Shown one piece after another: positions 1 through 9,004 of a stretch of DNA of 64,000 nt; position 1 is the first letter of the stretch, and each line of letters begins with the position of its first letter. The notes below the pieces were generated by a model. The model was not told the origin of the DNA. It saw only the letters and a program-made list of their open reading frames with translations, and did not search any database. The position numbers were made by a program, and so were the translations under genes. The stretch comes from UMGS1994 sp944386155 (GTDB lineage Bacteria; Bacillota; Clostridia; TANB77; CAG-508): assembly GCA_963931085.1 (NCBI GenBank), contig OZ006973.1, positions 806,001 through 870,000 of the forward strand. Direction: 5' to 3'.

Positions 1-416
1 ATGCAGAAAATTATAAAAAAGAGATTAATAGTGTAAAAGATGAAATACAGGAGATAGTAGATAACAGTAAACGAAAAAGACTTGTCTTTGGAGACAAGAT
101 GCCTATGCTATATTTTATAGAAGAGTTTGGTTTAGATGTAAGTGCAGCTTTTAATGGATGTGCAGAAGAAACTGTTCCTACTAGTAGCCAAATTGCATAT
201 TTAGTGGATTTAATAAAAGAAGAAAATATTCCTGTTGTACTTTATATAGAATTAAGTAATGGAAAAGTTGCTAAAACTTTATCAGAAGAAACAGGAGCGA
301 AGATGATTAAGATACAGACACTTCATAATATCTCAAAAGAAGATTTTGAAAATGGAGAGACATATGTAAGTTTAATGAAAAGAAATGCAGAAGTATTAAA
401 ACAAGCTTTAAATTAG
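1..416 (+). CDS. Metal ABC transporter substrate-binding protein, C-terminal part (ZnuA-like)
   Basis: The reading frame is open from base 3 and has no start in the window, so this is the C-terminal part of a gene that begins upstream. The residues FGDKMPMLYF, then SAAFNGCAEE, then a late VSLMKRNAEVLKQAL tail match the second lobe of cluster A-I (ZnuA/TroA/adhesin) metal-binding proteins, which capture Zn2+ or Mn2+ outside the membrane and deliver it to an ABC permease. An ATPase and a permease of the same transporter class follow directly with short spacing, forming one operon. The metal cannot be set from this fragment; zinc is favoured because a COG0523 GTPase with a His-rich loop lies downstream. 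Confidence 0.8.
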   Translation, partial: AENYKKEINSVKDEIQEIVDNSKRKRLVFGDKMPMLYFIEEFGLDVSAAFNGCAEETVPTSSQIAYLVDLIKEENIPVVLYIELSNGKVAKTLSEETGAKMIKIQTLHNISKEDFENGETYVSLMKRNAEVLKQALN

Positions 417-447
417 AAAATTTATTTGGAGGAATAAATATAATAAA

Positions 448-1132
448 ATGAATTTGGTAGAAGTTAAAAATTTATCTTTTGACTATTCTGTAGAAGACAA
501 AGTGTTAAAAGATATTAATTTAAAAGTGAATAAAGGTGATTTTTTATGTATCGTTGGAGAAAATGGTTCTCGGGAAAAGTACACTTATAAAATCGATTGT
601 AGGACTTGTAAAGCCACAAAAAGGTGAAATTATAAAAAATGCTAAAATTGGTTATTTACCACAAAAAAATGATATACAAAAAAATTTTCCAGCTTCAATA
701 GAAGAAGTTGTTTTAAGTGGTACTACAACTAACAATATTTTTAAGATTTGGTATTCAAAAGAAGATAAAGAAAAAGCTACAAAAGCAATGAAAGAGCTAA
801 ATATTTATGATATAAGAAAAAAATGTTTTAGAGATTTATCTGGAGGTCAAATGCAAAGGGTTTTAATTGCAAGAGCAATTTGTAGCTCTAATGATATTTT
901 AGTATTAGATGAACCAACAAATGGCCTTGATCCAATGATTTCAAGACAAATATATAAATTATTAAAAGAACTAAATAAAAAGAAAGATTTAACAATTATA
1001 ATGGTATCACATGATATAGATAGAGCAGTAAAATATGCAGATAGAATAATTGAAATAAGAAACGGTAAAAAAGTTTTTGATGATCTTTCTTCTAAATTTA
1101 TTTTGGAAGGAGGAGAAAAGAAAAATGGTTAA
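448..1132 (+). CDS. Metal ABC transporter ATP-binding protein (ZnuC-like), needs +1 shift at 571
   Basis: This is the ATPase subunit of the metal importer. The ATG at 448 follows a GGAGG 12 bases upstream. The first 41 codons give a normal ABC start (VKNLSFDYSV, then VGENGS), but codon 42 is CGG and the zero frame stops soon after. Dropping the C at 571 gives GENGSGKSTLIKSI, a perfect Walker A, and then the LSGGQMQR signature and the DEPTNGLDP Walker B. The restored product is 227 residues, normal for the family. The lysine of the P-loop lies after the shift, so the unshifted product would be inactive. The 3' end overlaps the permease start by eight bases. See the recoding feature at 571. Confidence 0.85.
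571..574 (+). other. Putative +1 recoding site TCT-C-GGG (ATPase gene)
   Basis: An extra C turns the expected TCT GGG AAA AGT (Ser-Gly-Lys-Ser) into TCT CGG GAA AAG. The in-frame CGG is where the frame must move by +1. The restored glycine is inside the Walker A motif. It is one of seven sites of the form NNT-C-GGR in this window and the only one where GGG rather than GGA follows. Confidence 0.75.
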
Positions 1133-1950
1133 TGTAATAATAGAAATGATGCAATATACTTTTATAAGAAGAGCTTTAATAGTAGGTATATTAGTTAGCC
1201 TTTGTGCAGCTCTTCTTGGAGTAAGTTTAGTTCTTAAAAGATACTCTATGATAGGAGATGGACTATCTCATGTAGGATTTGGAATACTAACAGTTTCAGT
1301 AGTTATGGGATGGAGTCCTATGATAGTATCTATTCCAGTAGTAATAATCGCTTCAATTATTCTTCTTAAAATAGGAAGTAATAAAAAAATAAATACTGAT
1401 AGTGCAATAGCTTTAATTGCAAGTAGTAGTTTAGCAATAGGTGTTGCCTTTACTTCTGCTTCAAATCGGAATGAATACAGATGTGTATAATTATATGTTT
1501 GGTAGCATTTTAGCAATGACAGAAAGTGATGTAATATTAAGTCTAATTGTAAGTATTGTTGTTATTTCACTATTTATAATTTTTTATAGAAAAATATTTT
1601 CAATAACTTTTGATGAAGATTTTTCAAAAGCTAATGGATTAAATACTAATTTCTATACATATTTAATTGCAATACTTACAGCTGTACTTATAGTTGTAGG
1701 AATGAGACTTATGGGAACACTTTTAATAAGTAGTATAATAATATTCCCGGCTCTTACTTCTATGAGATTATTTAAATCTTTTAAAAAAGTTGTAATTAGT
1801 TCAGCAGTAGTTTCAGTTATTGCATTTATATTTGGATTATATTTTTCATACATATATAATATTAGTGCAGGAGCAATGATCGTAATTGCAAATTTAGTTT
1901 TATTTATTATATTTACATTGCTATCAAATATTTTTTGTGAAGAGCAGTAG
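1125..1950 (+). CDS. Metal ABC transporter permease (ZnuB-like), needs +1 shift at 1467
   Basis: This is the membrane subunit of the importer, an ABC-3 family permease with about seven to nine hydrophobic segments. The ATG at 1125 overlaps the end of the ATPase gene and has GGAGG just upstream. The N-terminal part has the family features ALLGVSLVLKRYSMIGDGLSHVGFG. The zero frame ends at 1490 after an in-frame CGG. Skipping the C at 1467 gives SASNGMNTDVYNYMFGSILA and continues to the family C-terminus (RLMGTLLISSIIIFPALTSM). The restored length is 274 residues, normal for ZnuB-type permeases. Two consecutive subunits of one transporter therefore each carry the same kind of frame break. Confidence 0.85.
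1467..1470 (+). other. Putative +1 recoding site AAT-C-GGA (permease gene)
   Basis: AAT CGG AAT GAA should be AAT GGA ATG AAT (Asn-Gly-Met-Asn). The only change needed is to skip the C at 1467. The codon in the zero frame is CGG, as at the other six sites. Confidence 0.75.
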
Positions 1951-2028
1951 TATTAGTAGAAATTTTGTTTGATAAAAAATAAAAATGATTATATAATACA
2001 TATGTTTAATAAATAGGAGGAAAGATAA

Positions 2029-3264
2029 ATGAATAAAAATGATTTTAAAACAGTACCAATTACCTTACTTACAGGATATTTAGGATCAGGAAAAACTACT
2101 TTAATAAACCATATATTAAATAACCAACAAGGTTATAAAGTAGCAGTTATAGTAAATGATATTGGAGAAGTAAATATTGATGCTAGCTTAATTGGAAAAG
2201 GTGGCATAGTAAAAGAAAAAGATGATAGTTTAGTACCACTTCAAAATGGATGTATATGTTGTACTTTAAAAGTAGACTTAATGCAACAAATAGTAGATCT
2301 TATTAAAACTAGAAACTTTGATTATATTTTAATTGAAGCAAGTGGTATATGTGAACCTATTCCAATAGCACAAACTATAACAGCACTTGGAGAGTCAACT
2401 TTAGAATATGGGCTTCCAAAATTGTGCGAACTAGATAATATAGTTACTGTAGTAGATGCTTTAAGAATTGCATCTGAATTTGGTGCTGGAGATGCCTTAG
2501 AAAAAGAAAATATAAATGATGAAGAAGATATTGCAAATTTATTAATTCAACAAATTGAGTTTTGTACAACAATAGTTTTAAATAAAATTGAAGAAGTATC
2601 TGAAGATGAACTAAATAAAGTAAAAGCTATAATTAAGAAATTACAACCCAAAGCAAAAATAATTGAAACAAATTATAGTAAAGTAGATATAAGTGAATTA
2701 TTAAATACTAAGAGATTTAATTTTGAAGAAGCTTGCACTACTGCAGGATGGCTTGAAGAAATTAATGCAGATTTAGAAGAAGATGAGGAAGAACATGAAG
2801 AAGAACATGATCATGACCACGAAAGTGAAAAAGAGCATGAACATAACCATTCTCATCACCATCACCATCATCATGATTCAGAAACTGAAGAATATGGAAT
2901 AAGCTCATTTGTATATATTTCAAGAAAACCAGTAAACAAAGAAAAATTTGATAAATTCGCTTGTAATATGCCAAAATCAATTATAAGAGCAAAAGGAATA
3001 CTTTGGTTTTCTGATGAAAATGATATGTCATATATATTTGAACAAGCTGGAAAACAAGTACAAGCTTATGAAGGAGGAGCATGGATAGCTACTCTTCCAA
3101 AAGATCAGCAAGAAGAAATATTAAAATTAAATCCTGATGTTGAAAAAGAATGGGATTATAAAGTTGGAGATAGAATTGTAAAACTTGTATTTATAGGAAA
3201 AGATATGGATAAACAAGCAATTATAAATTCAATAGATTCTTCATTAGATGAGTATGTTAAATAG
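2029..3264 (+). CDS. COG0523 (CobW/ZNG family) GTPase with His-rich loop
   Basis: This is a G3E-family P-loop GTPase of the COG0523 group, members of which act as metallochaperones or insertases, often for zinc under limitation. The Walker A is GYLGSGKTT at about residues 16-24. The metal-binding motif GCICCT is at about residue 75, and NKIEE gives the guanine-recognition motif. At about residues 255-283 an acidic and histidine-rich stretch with a run of seven His separates the G domain from the CobW C-terminal domain. An AGGAGG precedes the ATG. It follows the metal importer by about 78 bases, which fits a zinc-homeostasis cluster. The exact client and metal are inferred from the family and context. 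Confidence 0.85.
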   Translation: MNKNDFKTVPITLLTGYLGSGKTTLINHILNNQQGYKVAVIVNDIGEVNIDASLIGKGGIVKEKDDSLVPLQNGCICCTLKVDLMQQIVDLIKTRNFDYILIEASGICEPIPIAQTITALGESTLEYGLPKLCELDNIVTVVDALRIASEFGAGDALEKENINDEEDIANLLIQQIEFCTTIVLNKIEEVSEDELNKVKAIIKKLQPKAKIIETNYSKVDISELLNTKRFNFEEACTTAGWLEEINADLEEDEEEHEEEHDHDHESEKEHEHNHSHHHHHHHDSETEEYGISSFVYISRKPVNKEKFDKFACNMPKSIIRAKGILWFSDENDMSYIFEQAGKQVQAYEGGAWIATLPKDQQEEILKLNPDVEKEWDYKVGDRIVKLVFIGKDMDKQAIINSIDSSLDEYVK

Positions 3265-3575
3265 AAAATAGAGTAAATATGAAAATAATAATTAAAATGA
3301 AAATTAAATTATAAAATAAATAAGATTGAAATAAGACGAAAATAAAATAATAAAAAAATGCTATAAAAAGTTTATGTTTTAAAAACTTATATAGCAATTT
3401 TTTTCTTGATATAAATAATAAATGATGATATTATATATAAGGAAAATCGAATTTTATCTAAAAAGTTTATTTTAAAGCGGCTGATAAATTATTTAGATAA
3501 GTTTGATATTATTAAAATTAATTTAAAATTAATTATATTTTATATAAATTTTATAAAATATGAGAAGGAGGGAAA
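3265..3575 (+). other. Intergenic region between COG0523 GTPase and sufC
   Basis: About 310 very AT-rich bases. It holds the terminator at 3358-3405 and otherwise no ORF with a ribosome site. A short direct echo of AAAATTAA-type sequence precedes the sufC ribosome site AGAAGGAGG. I saw no riboswitch-like fold. Confidence 0.5.
3358..3405 (+). terminator. Intrinsic terminator after COG0523 gene
   Basis: TTGCTATA pairs with TATAGCAA, and AAGTTT with AAACTT inside it, followed by a run of seven T. AT-rich but typical of this genome. Confidence 0.65.
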
Positions 3576-4289
3576 ATGTTAGAACTTAAAAATATATGTT
3601 TTACAAGAGATAATAGAAAAATCTTAGATAACATAAATTTAAAATTAGATGATGATAAGTTTATATCAATTACTGGTCCAAATGGTTCAGGTAAATCTAC
3701 TTTAGCAAAAATAATAATGGGAATTGAAAAGCCAGATTCTGGACAAGTTATTTTTGAAGGCCAAGATATAACAAATATGAAAATAAATGAAAGGGCAAAA
3801 CTTGGTATAGGGTTTGCATTTCAATCACCTGTAAAATTTAAAGGAATTACTGTGTTTGACATTATAAAACTTTCTGCAGGAAGAGAAATGACAAAAGCTG
3901 AAGCTTGTGAAGTACTATCAAGTGTAGGACTATGTGCTAGAGAATATGTTGATAGAGAAGTAGATGGGTCTTTATCAGGAGGAGAACTTAAGAGAATAGA
4001 AATAGCATCAGTAGTATCTAGAAATTCTAAATTTACTATATTTGACGAGCCAGAAGCGGGAATTGATTTATGGAGTTTTAATAATTTAATAAAAGTATTT
4101 GAAAGAACAAGAAATAATTCTAAAGGAACGATTTTGATTATTTCTCATCAAGAGAGAATATTAAATATTTCTGATGATATAATTTTATTAAGTGGTGGAA
4201 AAGTAGAAGATTATGGACCTAAAGAAGAATTATTTAATAAAGTAGTAAAAGAATCTGCTTGTTATAAATTACAAGGAGGTGATAATTAA
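3576..4289 (+). CDS. sufC: SufC-like Fe-S assembly ATPase
   Basis: This is an ABC-type soluble ATPase that powers the SUF Fe-S cluster scaffold. The Walker A is GPNGSGKST near residue 34. The motif FAFQSPVKFKGI is the SufC-type Q-loop region, followed by LSGGELKR and FDEPEAGIDLWS, the last being characteristic of SufC (EPxxGxD). Length is 237 residues, slightly shorter than a standard SufC. It overlaps the next gene by one base (TAATG), so the two are co-translated. No sufS, sufU or second scaffold gene follows, so this resembles the minimal two-gene SUF-like systems described in anaerobes rather than the full operon. Confidence 0.85.
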   Translation: MLELKNICFTRDNRKILDNINLKLDDDKFISITGPNGSGKSTLAKIIMGIEKPDSGQVIFEGQDITNMKINERAKLGIGFAFQSPVKFKGITVFDIIKLSAGREMTKAEACEVLSSVGLCAREYVDREVDGSLSGGELKRIEIASVVSRNSKFTIFDEPEAGIDLWSFNNLIKVFERTRNNSKGTILIISHQERILNISDDIILLSGGKVEDYGPKEELFNKVVKESACYKLQGGDN

Positions 4290-5203
4290 TGGAAAGTGTA
4301 GACAAAAACTTATTAGAGACAATTTCAGGAGAATCAGAATACAAAGGTGCATACAATATTAGAAAAAATGGTAAAGGAATAGAAAGAAAAGTTACTGAAA
4401 ACACTAATATTGTTACAAAAGAAGGCGTTCAAGGAATTGATATCTATGTAAAAGAAAATGCAAATTATGAGATTGTACATATTCCAGTAATTATTACTGA
4501 AAGTGGTATAAAAGATGTCGTATATAATGATTTTCATATCGGTAAAAATGCAAATGTTATAATTATTGCTGGATGTGGAATACATAATGATCATCATAAA
4601 GATTCTCAGCATGATGGTATTCATAGATTTTATCTAGAAGAAGGAGCTAGAGTAAGATATATTGAAAAGCATTATGGAGAAGGAGCTGGAGATGGAAAGA
4701 AAATATTAAATCCAGTGACAGAAGTATATTTAAAAGATGGTGCAAGTTTAGAGATGGAATCTTCTCAAATTAAAGGTGTAGATTCTACAATAAGAGTAAC
4801 AAAAGGTGAGATAGGAAATAATGCTTCATTTGTAGTTACTGAAAAACTTATGACTCATGGAAATCAAATGGCTAAAACTACATTTGATGTAAATTTAAAT
4901 GGAGATGATTCAAAAGCTCAAGTTACATCTCGTTCTGTTGCAACAGAAAATTCTACTCAAATATTTGAATCTAAAATTTATGGAAATGCAAAATGTTTCT
5001 CACATGTTGAATGTGATGCTATTATCAAAGATAATGCAAAAGTAACTTCTATTCCAGAAATTACTGCTAATAATATTGATGCAAACCTTATTCATGAAGC
5101 TGCTATAGGAAAGATAGCAGGTGATCAATTAATTAAATTAATGACACTTGGACTTTCTGAAGAAGAAGCTGAAAAACAGATTATTAATGGTTTCTTGAAG
5201 TAA
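4289..5203 (+). CDS. sufB: SufB/SufD-like Fe-S scaffold, minimal form
   Basis: The protein has the beta-helix SufBD core and the conserved C-terminus. At about residue 234 is CFSHVECDAII, with the Cys, His and Glu seen at the SufB cluster site, followed by IHEAAIGKIAGDQLIKL and an ending like GLSEEEAEKQIINGFL. At 304 residues it is much shorter than SufB of the full system (about 460), which fits the compact partner of a two-gene SufCB/SmsCB-type system. It lacks the long SufB N-terminal region. It forms the scaffold complex with the SufC protein encoded immediately upstream. Confidence 0.8.
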   Translation: MESVDKNLLETISGESEYKGAYNIRKNGKGIERKVTENTNIVTKEGVQGIDIYVKENANYEIVHIPVIITESGIKDVVYNDFHIGKNANVIIIAGCGIHNDHHKDSQHDGIHRFYLEEGARVRYIEKHYGEGAGDGKKILNPVTEVYLKDGASLEMESSQIKGVDSTIRVTKGEIGNNASFVVTEKLMTHGNQMAKTTFDVNLNGDDSKAQVTSRSVATENSTQIFESKIYGNAKCFSHVECDAIIKDNAKVTSIPEITANNIDANLIHEAAIGKIAGDQLIKLMTLGLSEEEAEKQIINGFLK

Positions 5204-5239
5204 TTTAATAAAAATATTACAAAAATTTAATATTATTGT

Positions 5240-5278
5240 AAAAGTACTTGTAATCCTTTGATTATAAGTACTTTTTTG
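5240..5278 (+). terminator. Intrinsic terminator after sufB
   Basis: AAAAGTACTTGTAATC pairs with GATTATAAGTACTTTT around a four-base loop, then T run. Strong stem of about 15 pairs. Confidence 0.8.
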
Positions 5279-5379
5279 GTTATAAAAGAAATAATTGTAT
5301 AAAATAATCTTAAGTATGATAAACATTATAAAAAATTAGTGATATAATTTATAAAAATACGAAAGAGAGGAGCAAAAAA

Positions 5380-8010
5380 ATGGCTAAAGATAAAGAAGTT
5401 GAAGAGGCAAATAATAATGTTAACTCTCAGTATGCAAAAGTAGCAACAATGTCTAAAGAAGATTTTGCAAACAAGTATAAAGTTACAGAAAAAGGATTAT
5501 CTTCTAATGAAGCTACAAAAAGAATTTCAGCATATGGGGAAAACATTATAAAAAAAGCAAGACCTAAAAGATGGTATAATTACTTTTTTGAAAGTTTATT
5601 TAGTGCATTTAATAGTATTTTACTAGGAATTGCAATTGTGCTTTGCTATACAGATATATACTTAGCAGATGAACCTAGCTATGCAAATATTATAGTAATT
5701 ATAATTTTAGTTATAGTAAGTACATTATTAGATTTTGTAGAAGAATATAGGTCTAATAAAGCTGCTGAAAAATTAAAAGAAATGGTTGCTACAACGACTA
5801 CTGTAATAAGAGATGGAAAAGAATCAAGAATTCCAGTAAAAGATGTAACAGTAGGAGATGTTATAAAACTTTCTGCAGGAGATATGATTCCAGCAGATTT
5901 AAGAATTATTGAATCAAAAGATTTATATGTTGGTCAATCTTCTTTAACAGGTGAATCTGATAGTGTTGAAAAAAATGTAGAAAGTAAAATAGCTGAAGAT
6001 GAGATAGAGTCAATTGTTGATTTAAATACTATTTGTTTTATGGGTACAAATGTTATAAGTGGTAGTGCAAAAGGTGTTGTAGTATATACTGCAGACGATA
6101 CTTATTTTGGAAAAGTTGCACACACTTTAACTGGAAAAGAAAAATCAGATTTTCAAAAGGGTACAGAAAATATTAGTAAATTACTTATAAAACTAATGAT
6201 TATACTAATACCAATCGTATTTATGATTAATGCAGGAAAACATGAAACTGTTATGGCATTTACATTTGCAGTTGCTGTTGCAATATGTATTACACCATTA
6301 CTTCTTCCAGTAATACTTTCATCTAGCTTATCAAAAGGTGCTGTAAGAATGTCTAAGAAAAAGACTATTGTAAAAAAACTAGATTCTATTCAAAGTTTTG
6401 GTGCAATGAATATTCTTTGTACAGATAAAACAGGAACTTTAACAGAAGATAAAATAGTTCTTGAAAAATATTTAGATGTAAAAGGTGCAGAAGATTTAGG
6501 TGTTCTAAAACATGCATTTTTAAATGCTTATTTTCAAACAGGATTAAAAGGAAATATAGATGAAGCTGTAATAGAAAGAGCACTTAAAAATGATATGAGT
6601 GGATATACTAAAACTTATAAAAAAGTAGATGAAATTCCTTTTGACTTTACAAGAAGAAGATTATCAGTTGTAGTTGAAGGAGAAGGAGAGAAACTTTTAA
6701 TTACAAAAGGTGCTGTTGAGGAGATTTTAAGTATTTGTACAAGAGCTAAATATAAAGATCAAATATTACAAATAACAAATGATGCTAAAGAACATATAAG
6801 AGAAATGACTAAAACTTTGAATAAAGATGGATTAAGAGTAGTTGCTGTATGTGTAAAAAAAGATAAAGAAATAGAAAACATATCTTCTTTTAGTGTATCA
6901 GATGAAAAAGATATGGTCTTAATTGGATTTATTGGATTTTTAGATCCACCTAAAGAATCTGCAAAAGAAGCTATCGAAAGAATAAATAAATCAGGCATTA
7001 GAGTTATGGTTCTAACAGGTGATAATGTTGAAGTAACAAATTGTATTTGTAAAAAAGTTGGAATTAATTCAAATCAAATTGTTACAGGAAGTCAATTAGA
7101 TAAAATGTCAGATTTAGCAGTAAAAAGAGTTTTAAAGAAAACAAATATATTTGCAAAACTTTCTCCAATACAAAAAGCAAGAGTTGTAAGAATATTAAAA
7201 GATGCAGGAAATGTAGTAGGCTATATGGGTGATGGTATTAATGATAGCCCTTCACTTATAAACTCCGATGTAGGTATATCAGTAGATACTGGAGCAGATA
7301 TTGCAAAAGAATCTGCAGATATTATTCTACTTGAAAAAGATTTAAATGTATTATTAGATGGTGTAACAGAAGGAAGGAAAACATTTGCTAATTTAATGAA
7401 ATATATAAAGATGGCTGTTAGCTTTAACTTTGGTGAGGTTGTATCTGTTATTATTGCAAGTATATTCTTACCATTTTTACCAGAAACTCCAATTCAATTA
7501 TTAGTTGAAAGTTTATTATATGATTTTGGACAACTTACTCTTCCATTTGATAATGTTGATAAAGAGTATTTGAAAAAACCAAGGAAGTGGGATATAAAAG
7601 GACTAAAACGTTTTACATTATTTATGGGACCTGTTAGTTCATGTTTTGATATTTTAGTATTTTTATCACTTTGGTTTGGTTTTGGTTTAAGAGGAGCAGA
7701 TGTTGCACTATTCCAAACAGTATGGTTCTCTTATAGTATTATTTCTAACTTAATAGGAATGCATATAATAAGGACATCAAAATTACCATTTATACAAAGT
7801 AGAGCGCATAAAGCAGTATATGCATCATCAATTTTACTATGTATTACTGCATTAATAGTTCCATCTACTATTTTAGGAGAGGCTATTGGACTTGTAGTAC
7901 TTCCTACTGAGTATATAGGATTAATCTTTGGAGTAACTGCTCTATATTGCGTTGTAGCTTTAGTTGCTAAAAAGATTTATATGTCTAGAAATAATGGGGA
8001 ATGGATTTAA
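5380..8010 (+). CDS. mgtA: Magnesium-translocating P-type ATPase (MgtA type)
   Basis: This is a P3B-type P-type ATPase that imports Mg2+ at the cost of ATP. It has 876 residues with a cation-ATPase N-domain (TEKGLSSNEATKRISAYGEN), the actuator TGES at about residue 190, the phosphorylation motif CTDKTGTLT at about 347, and the hinge GDGINDSP at about 617. The sequence KKTIVKKLDSIQSFGAMNILC is the MgtA-type segment before the phosphorylated Asp. Ten membrane helices are expected and hydrophobic stretches fit that. It stands alone between two terminators. The 5' region is only about 100 bases after the upstream terminator, so I see no room for a full M-box. Confidence 0.92.
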   Translation: MAKDKEVEEANNNVNSQYAKVATMSKEDFANKYKVTEKGLSSNEATKRISAYGENIIKKARPKRWYNYFFESLFSAFNSILLGIAIVLCYTDIYLADEPSYANIIVIIILVIVSTLLDFVEEYRSNKAAEKLKEMVATTTTVIRDGKESRIPVKDVTVGDVIKLSAGDMIPADLRIIESKDLYVGQSSLTGESDSVEKNVESKIAEDEIESIVDLNTICFMGTNVISGSAKGVVVYTADDTYFGKVAHTLTGKEKSDFQKGTENISKLLIKLMIILIPIVFMINAGKHETVMAFTFAVAVAICITPLLLPVILSSSLSKGAVRMSKKKTIVKKLDSIQSFGAMNILCTDKTGTLTEDKIVLEKYLDVKGAEDLGVLKHAFLNAYFQTGLKGNIDEAVIERALKNDMSGYTKTYKKVDEIPFDFTRRRLSVVVEGEGEKLLITKGAVEEILSICTRAKYKDQILQITNDAKEHIREMTKTLNKDGLRVVAVCVKKDKEIENISSFSVSDEKDMVLIGFIGFLDPPKESAKEAIERINKSGIRVMVLTGDNVEVTNCICKKVGINSNQIVTGSQLDKMSDLAVKRVLKKTNIFAKLSPIQKARVVRILKDAGNVVGYMGDGINDSPSLINSDVGISVDTGADIAKESADIILLEKDLNVLLDGVTEGRKTFANLMKYIKMAVSFNFGEVVSVIIASIFLPFLPETPIQLLVESLLYDFGQLTLPFDNVDKEYLKKPRKWDIKGLKRFTLFMGPVSSCFDILVFLSLWFGFGLRGADVALFQTVWFSYSIISNLIGMHIIRTSKLPFIQSRAHKAVYASSILLCITALIVPSTILGEAIGLVVLPTEYIGLIFGVTALYCVVALVAKKIYMSRNNGEWI

Positions 8011-8031
8011 TAAAGAATTAATAAGTAAAAA

Positions 8032-8070
8032 TAAAAGCTTCGATTTATATTTTATAAAAAGAAGCTTTTA
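8032..8070 (+). terminator. Intrinsic terminator after mgtA
   Basis: TAAAAGCTTC at 8032 pairs with GAAGCTTTTA at 8061 and is followed by a T-rich tract. Confidence 0.7.
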
Positions 8071-8146
8071 TTTATTACAAAATCTAATATTTTTATAGTA
8101 AAATTAAAAAATTGATGATATAATAATAAAAGAAAGAGAGGAAAAA

Positions 8147-8536
8147 ATGAAAAAAGAGGAACTAATTAATTTCTGGTTTGAAAGTGCTGAAAACGATTTA
8201 GACACTATGAGATTACTTTATAAAAATAAGAAAAATACTTGGAGTTTATTTATAGGTCATTTAGTTGTTGAAAAGTTACTAAAAGGACTGATTATAAGGA
8301 ATAATTCCGATGTTTTAGTTGTACCTAAAATACACAATTTAATATTATTATCTCAAAAAGCAAAATTAGTTGTTCCAAACAAAATAAAAGAAAAAATACA
8401 AGTAATTAATACGTTTAATATAAGCGCAAGATATGATGATTATAAGAAAACTTTTGAAGAAAAATGCACAGACAGTTATACTAAAAATCAGATAAACAAT
8501 ATAGAGGAGGTAGTAAAATGGTTAAAAGAACAATAA
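8147..8536 (+). CDS. HEPN domain protein of a HEPN/MNT pair
   Basis: A 129-residue all-alpha protein with features of the HEPN domain: FESAENDLDTMRLLY, then FIGHLVVEKLLKGLI, then KIHNLILLSQ, then the late ARYDDYKKTFE segment. HEPN proteins paired with a nucleotidyltransferase are often RNase toxins. The catalytic Rx4-6H motif of the RNase type is not evident near the expected place; the visible motif is ARYDDY, common in the wider HEPN group. It overlaps the MNT gene by 19 bases, which supports a tight two-gene unit. Toxin activity is inference only. Confidence 0.8.
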   Translation: MKKEELINFWFESAENDLDTMRLLYKNKKNTWSLFIGHLVVEKLLKGLIIRNNSDVLVVPKIHNLILLSQKAKLVVPNKIKEKIQVINTFNISARYDDYKKTFEEKCTDSYTKNQINNIEEVVKWLKEQ

Positions 8537-8838
8537 ACAAAGAAATATTAAACTCTATAAATAAATATGTTAAAGAAATTAAAAAGAAATATAATGTTTC
8601 AACTATAATTTTATTTGGTTCATATGCAAAAGGGACTGAAAATGAAGATAGTGATATAGATATTGCAATAGTTTCAGATGATTTTGAAGATATATATGAT
8701 TGTATGGCAATATTAATGGGAATGACATGGGATATTGATGCAAGAATAGAGCCACATCCAATAAAAAAGAAAGACTTTGATGAGGTTTCAGATTATTTTG
8801 TAAAAGAAATAAAAGATACAGGTATTAAAGTAGCATAA
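8518..8838 (+). CDS. MNT-type nucleotidyltransferase, partner of HEPN
   Basis: A 106-residue minimal nucleotidyltransferase of the DNA polymerase beta superfamily. The motif FGSYAKGTENEDSDIDIAI carries the GS helix and the two Asp of the metal site. In known HEPN/MNT modules the MNT protein is an antitoxin that adds AMP to the HEPN partner. The ATG at 8518 has GAGGAGG upstream and lies inside the end of the HEPN gene. A strong terminator follows, so the pair is a single transcript. Confidence 0.85.
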   Translation: MVKRTINKEILNSINKYVKEIKKKYNVSTIILFGSYAKGTENEDSDIDIAIVSDDFEDIYDCMAILMGMTWDIDARIEPHPIKKKDFDEVSDYFVKEIKDTGIKVA

Positions 8839-8855
8839 TTTTTAAAAATGTATAC

Positions 8856-8893
8856 AACAAAAGAATGTAGAATTTTTTCTACATTCTTTTGTT
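8856..8893 (+). terminator. Intrinsic terminator after HEPN/MNT pair
   Basis: AACAAAAGAATGTAGAA pairs perfectly with TTCTACATTCTTTTGTT around a four-base T loop. Confidence 0.85.
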
Positions 8894-9004
8894 TACATAA
8901 ACTAAACTTTTTTGCTAAAATCTATTGGAATTATATTAAAAATATGATAAAATATTAAATTAACTAGCAGAAAAAATAAATAAGTAGAAGGGATAAAAGT
9001 ATAT

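Noticed and set aside
2762..2980. ORF on the minus strand over the His-rich loop
   Set aside because: It is a shadow of the GTPase gene caused by the repetitive His and Glu codons, with no ribosome site.
5204..5379. M-box magnesium riboswitch before mgtA
   Set aside because: Only about 100 bases separate the previous terminator from the start codon, and no M-box-like conserved segments were seen.
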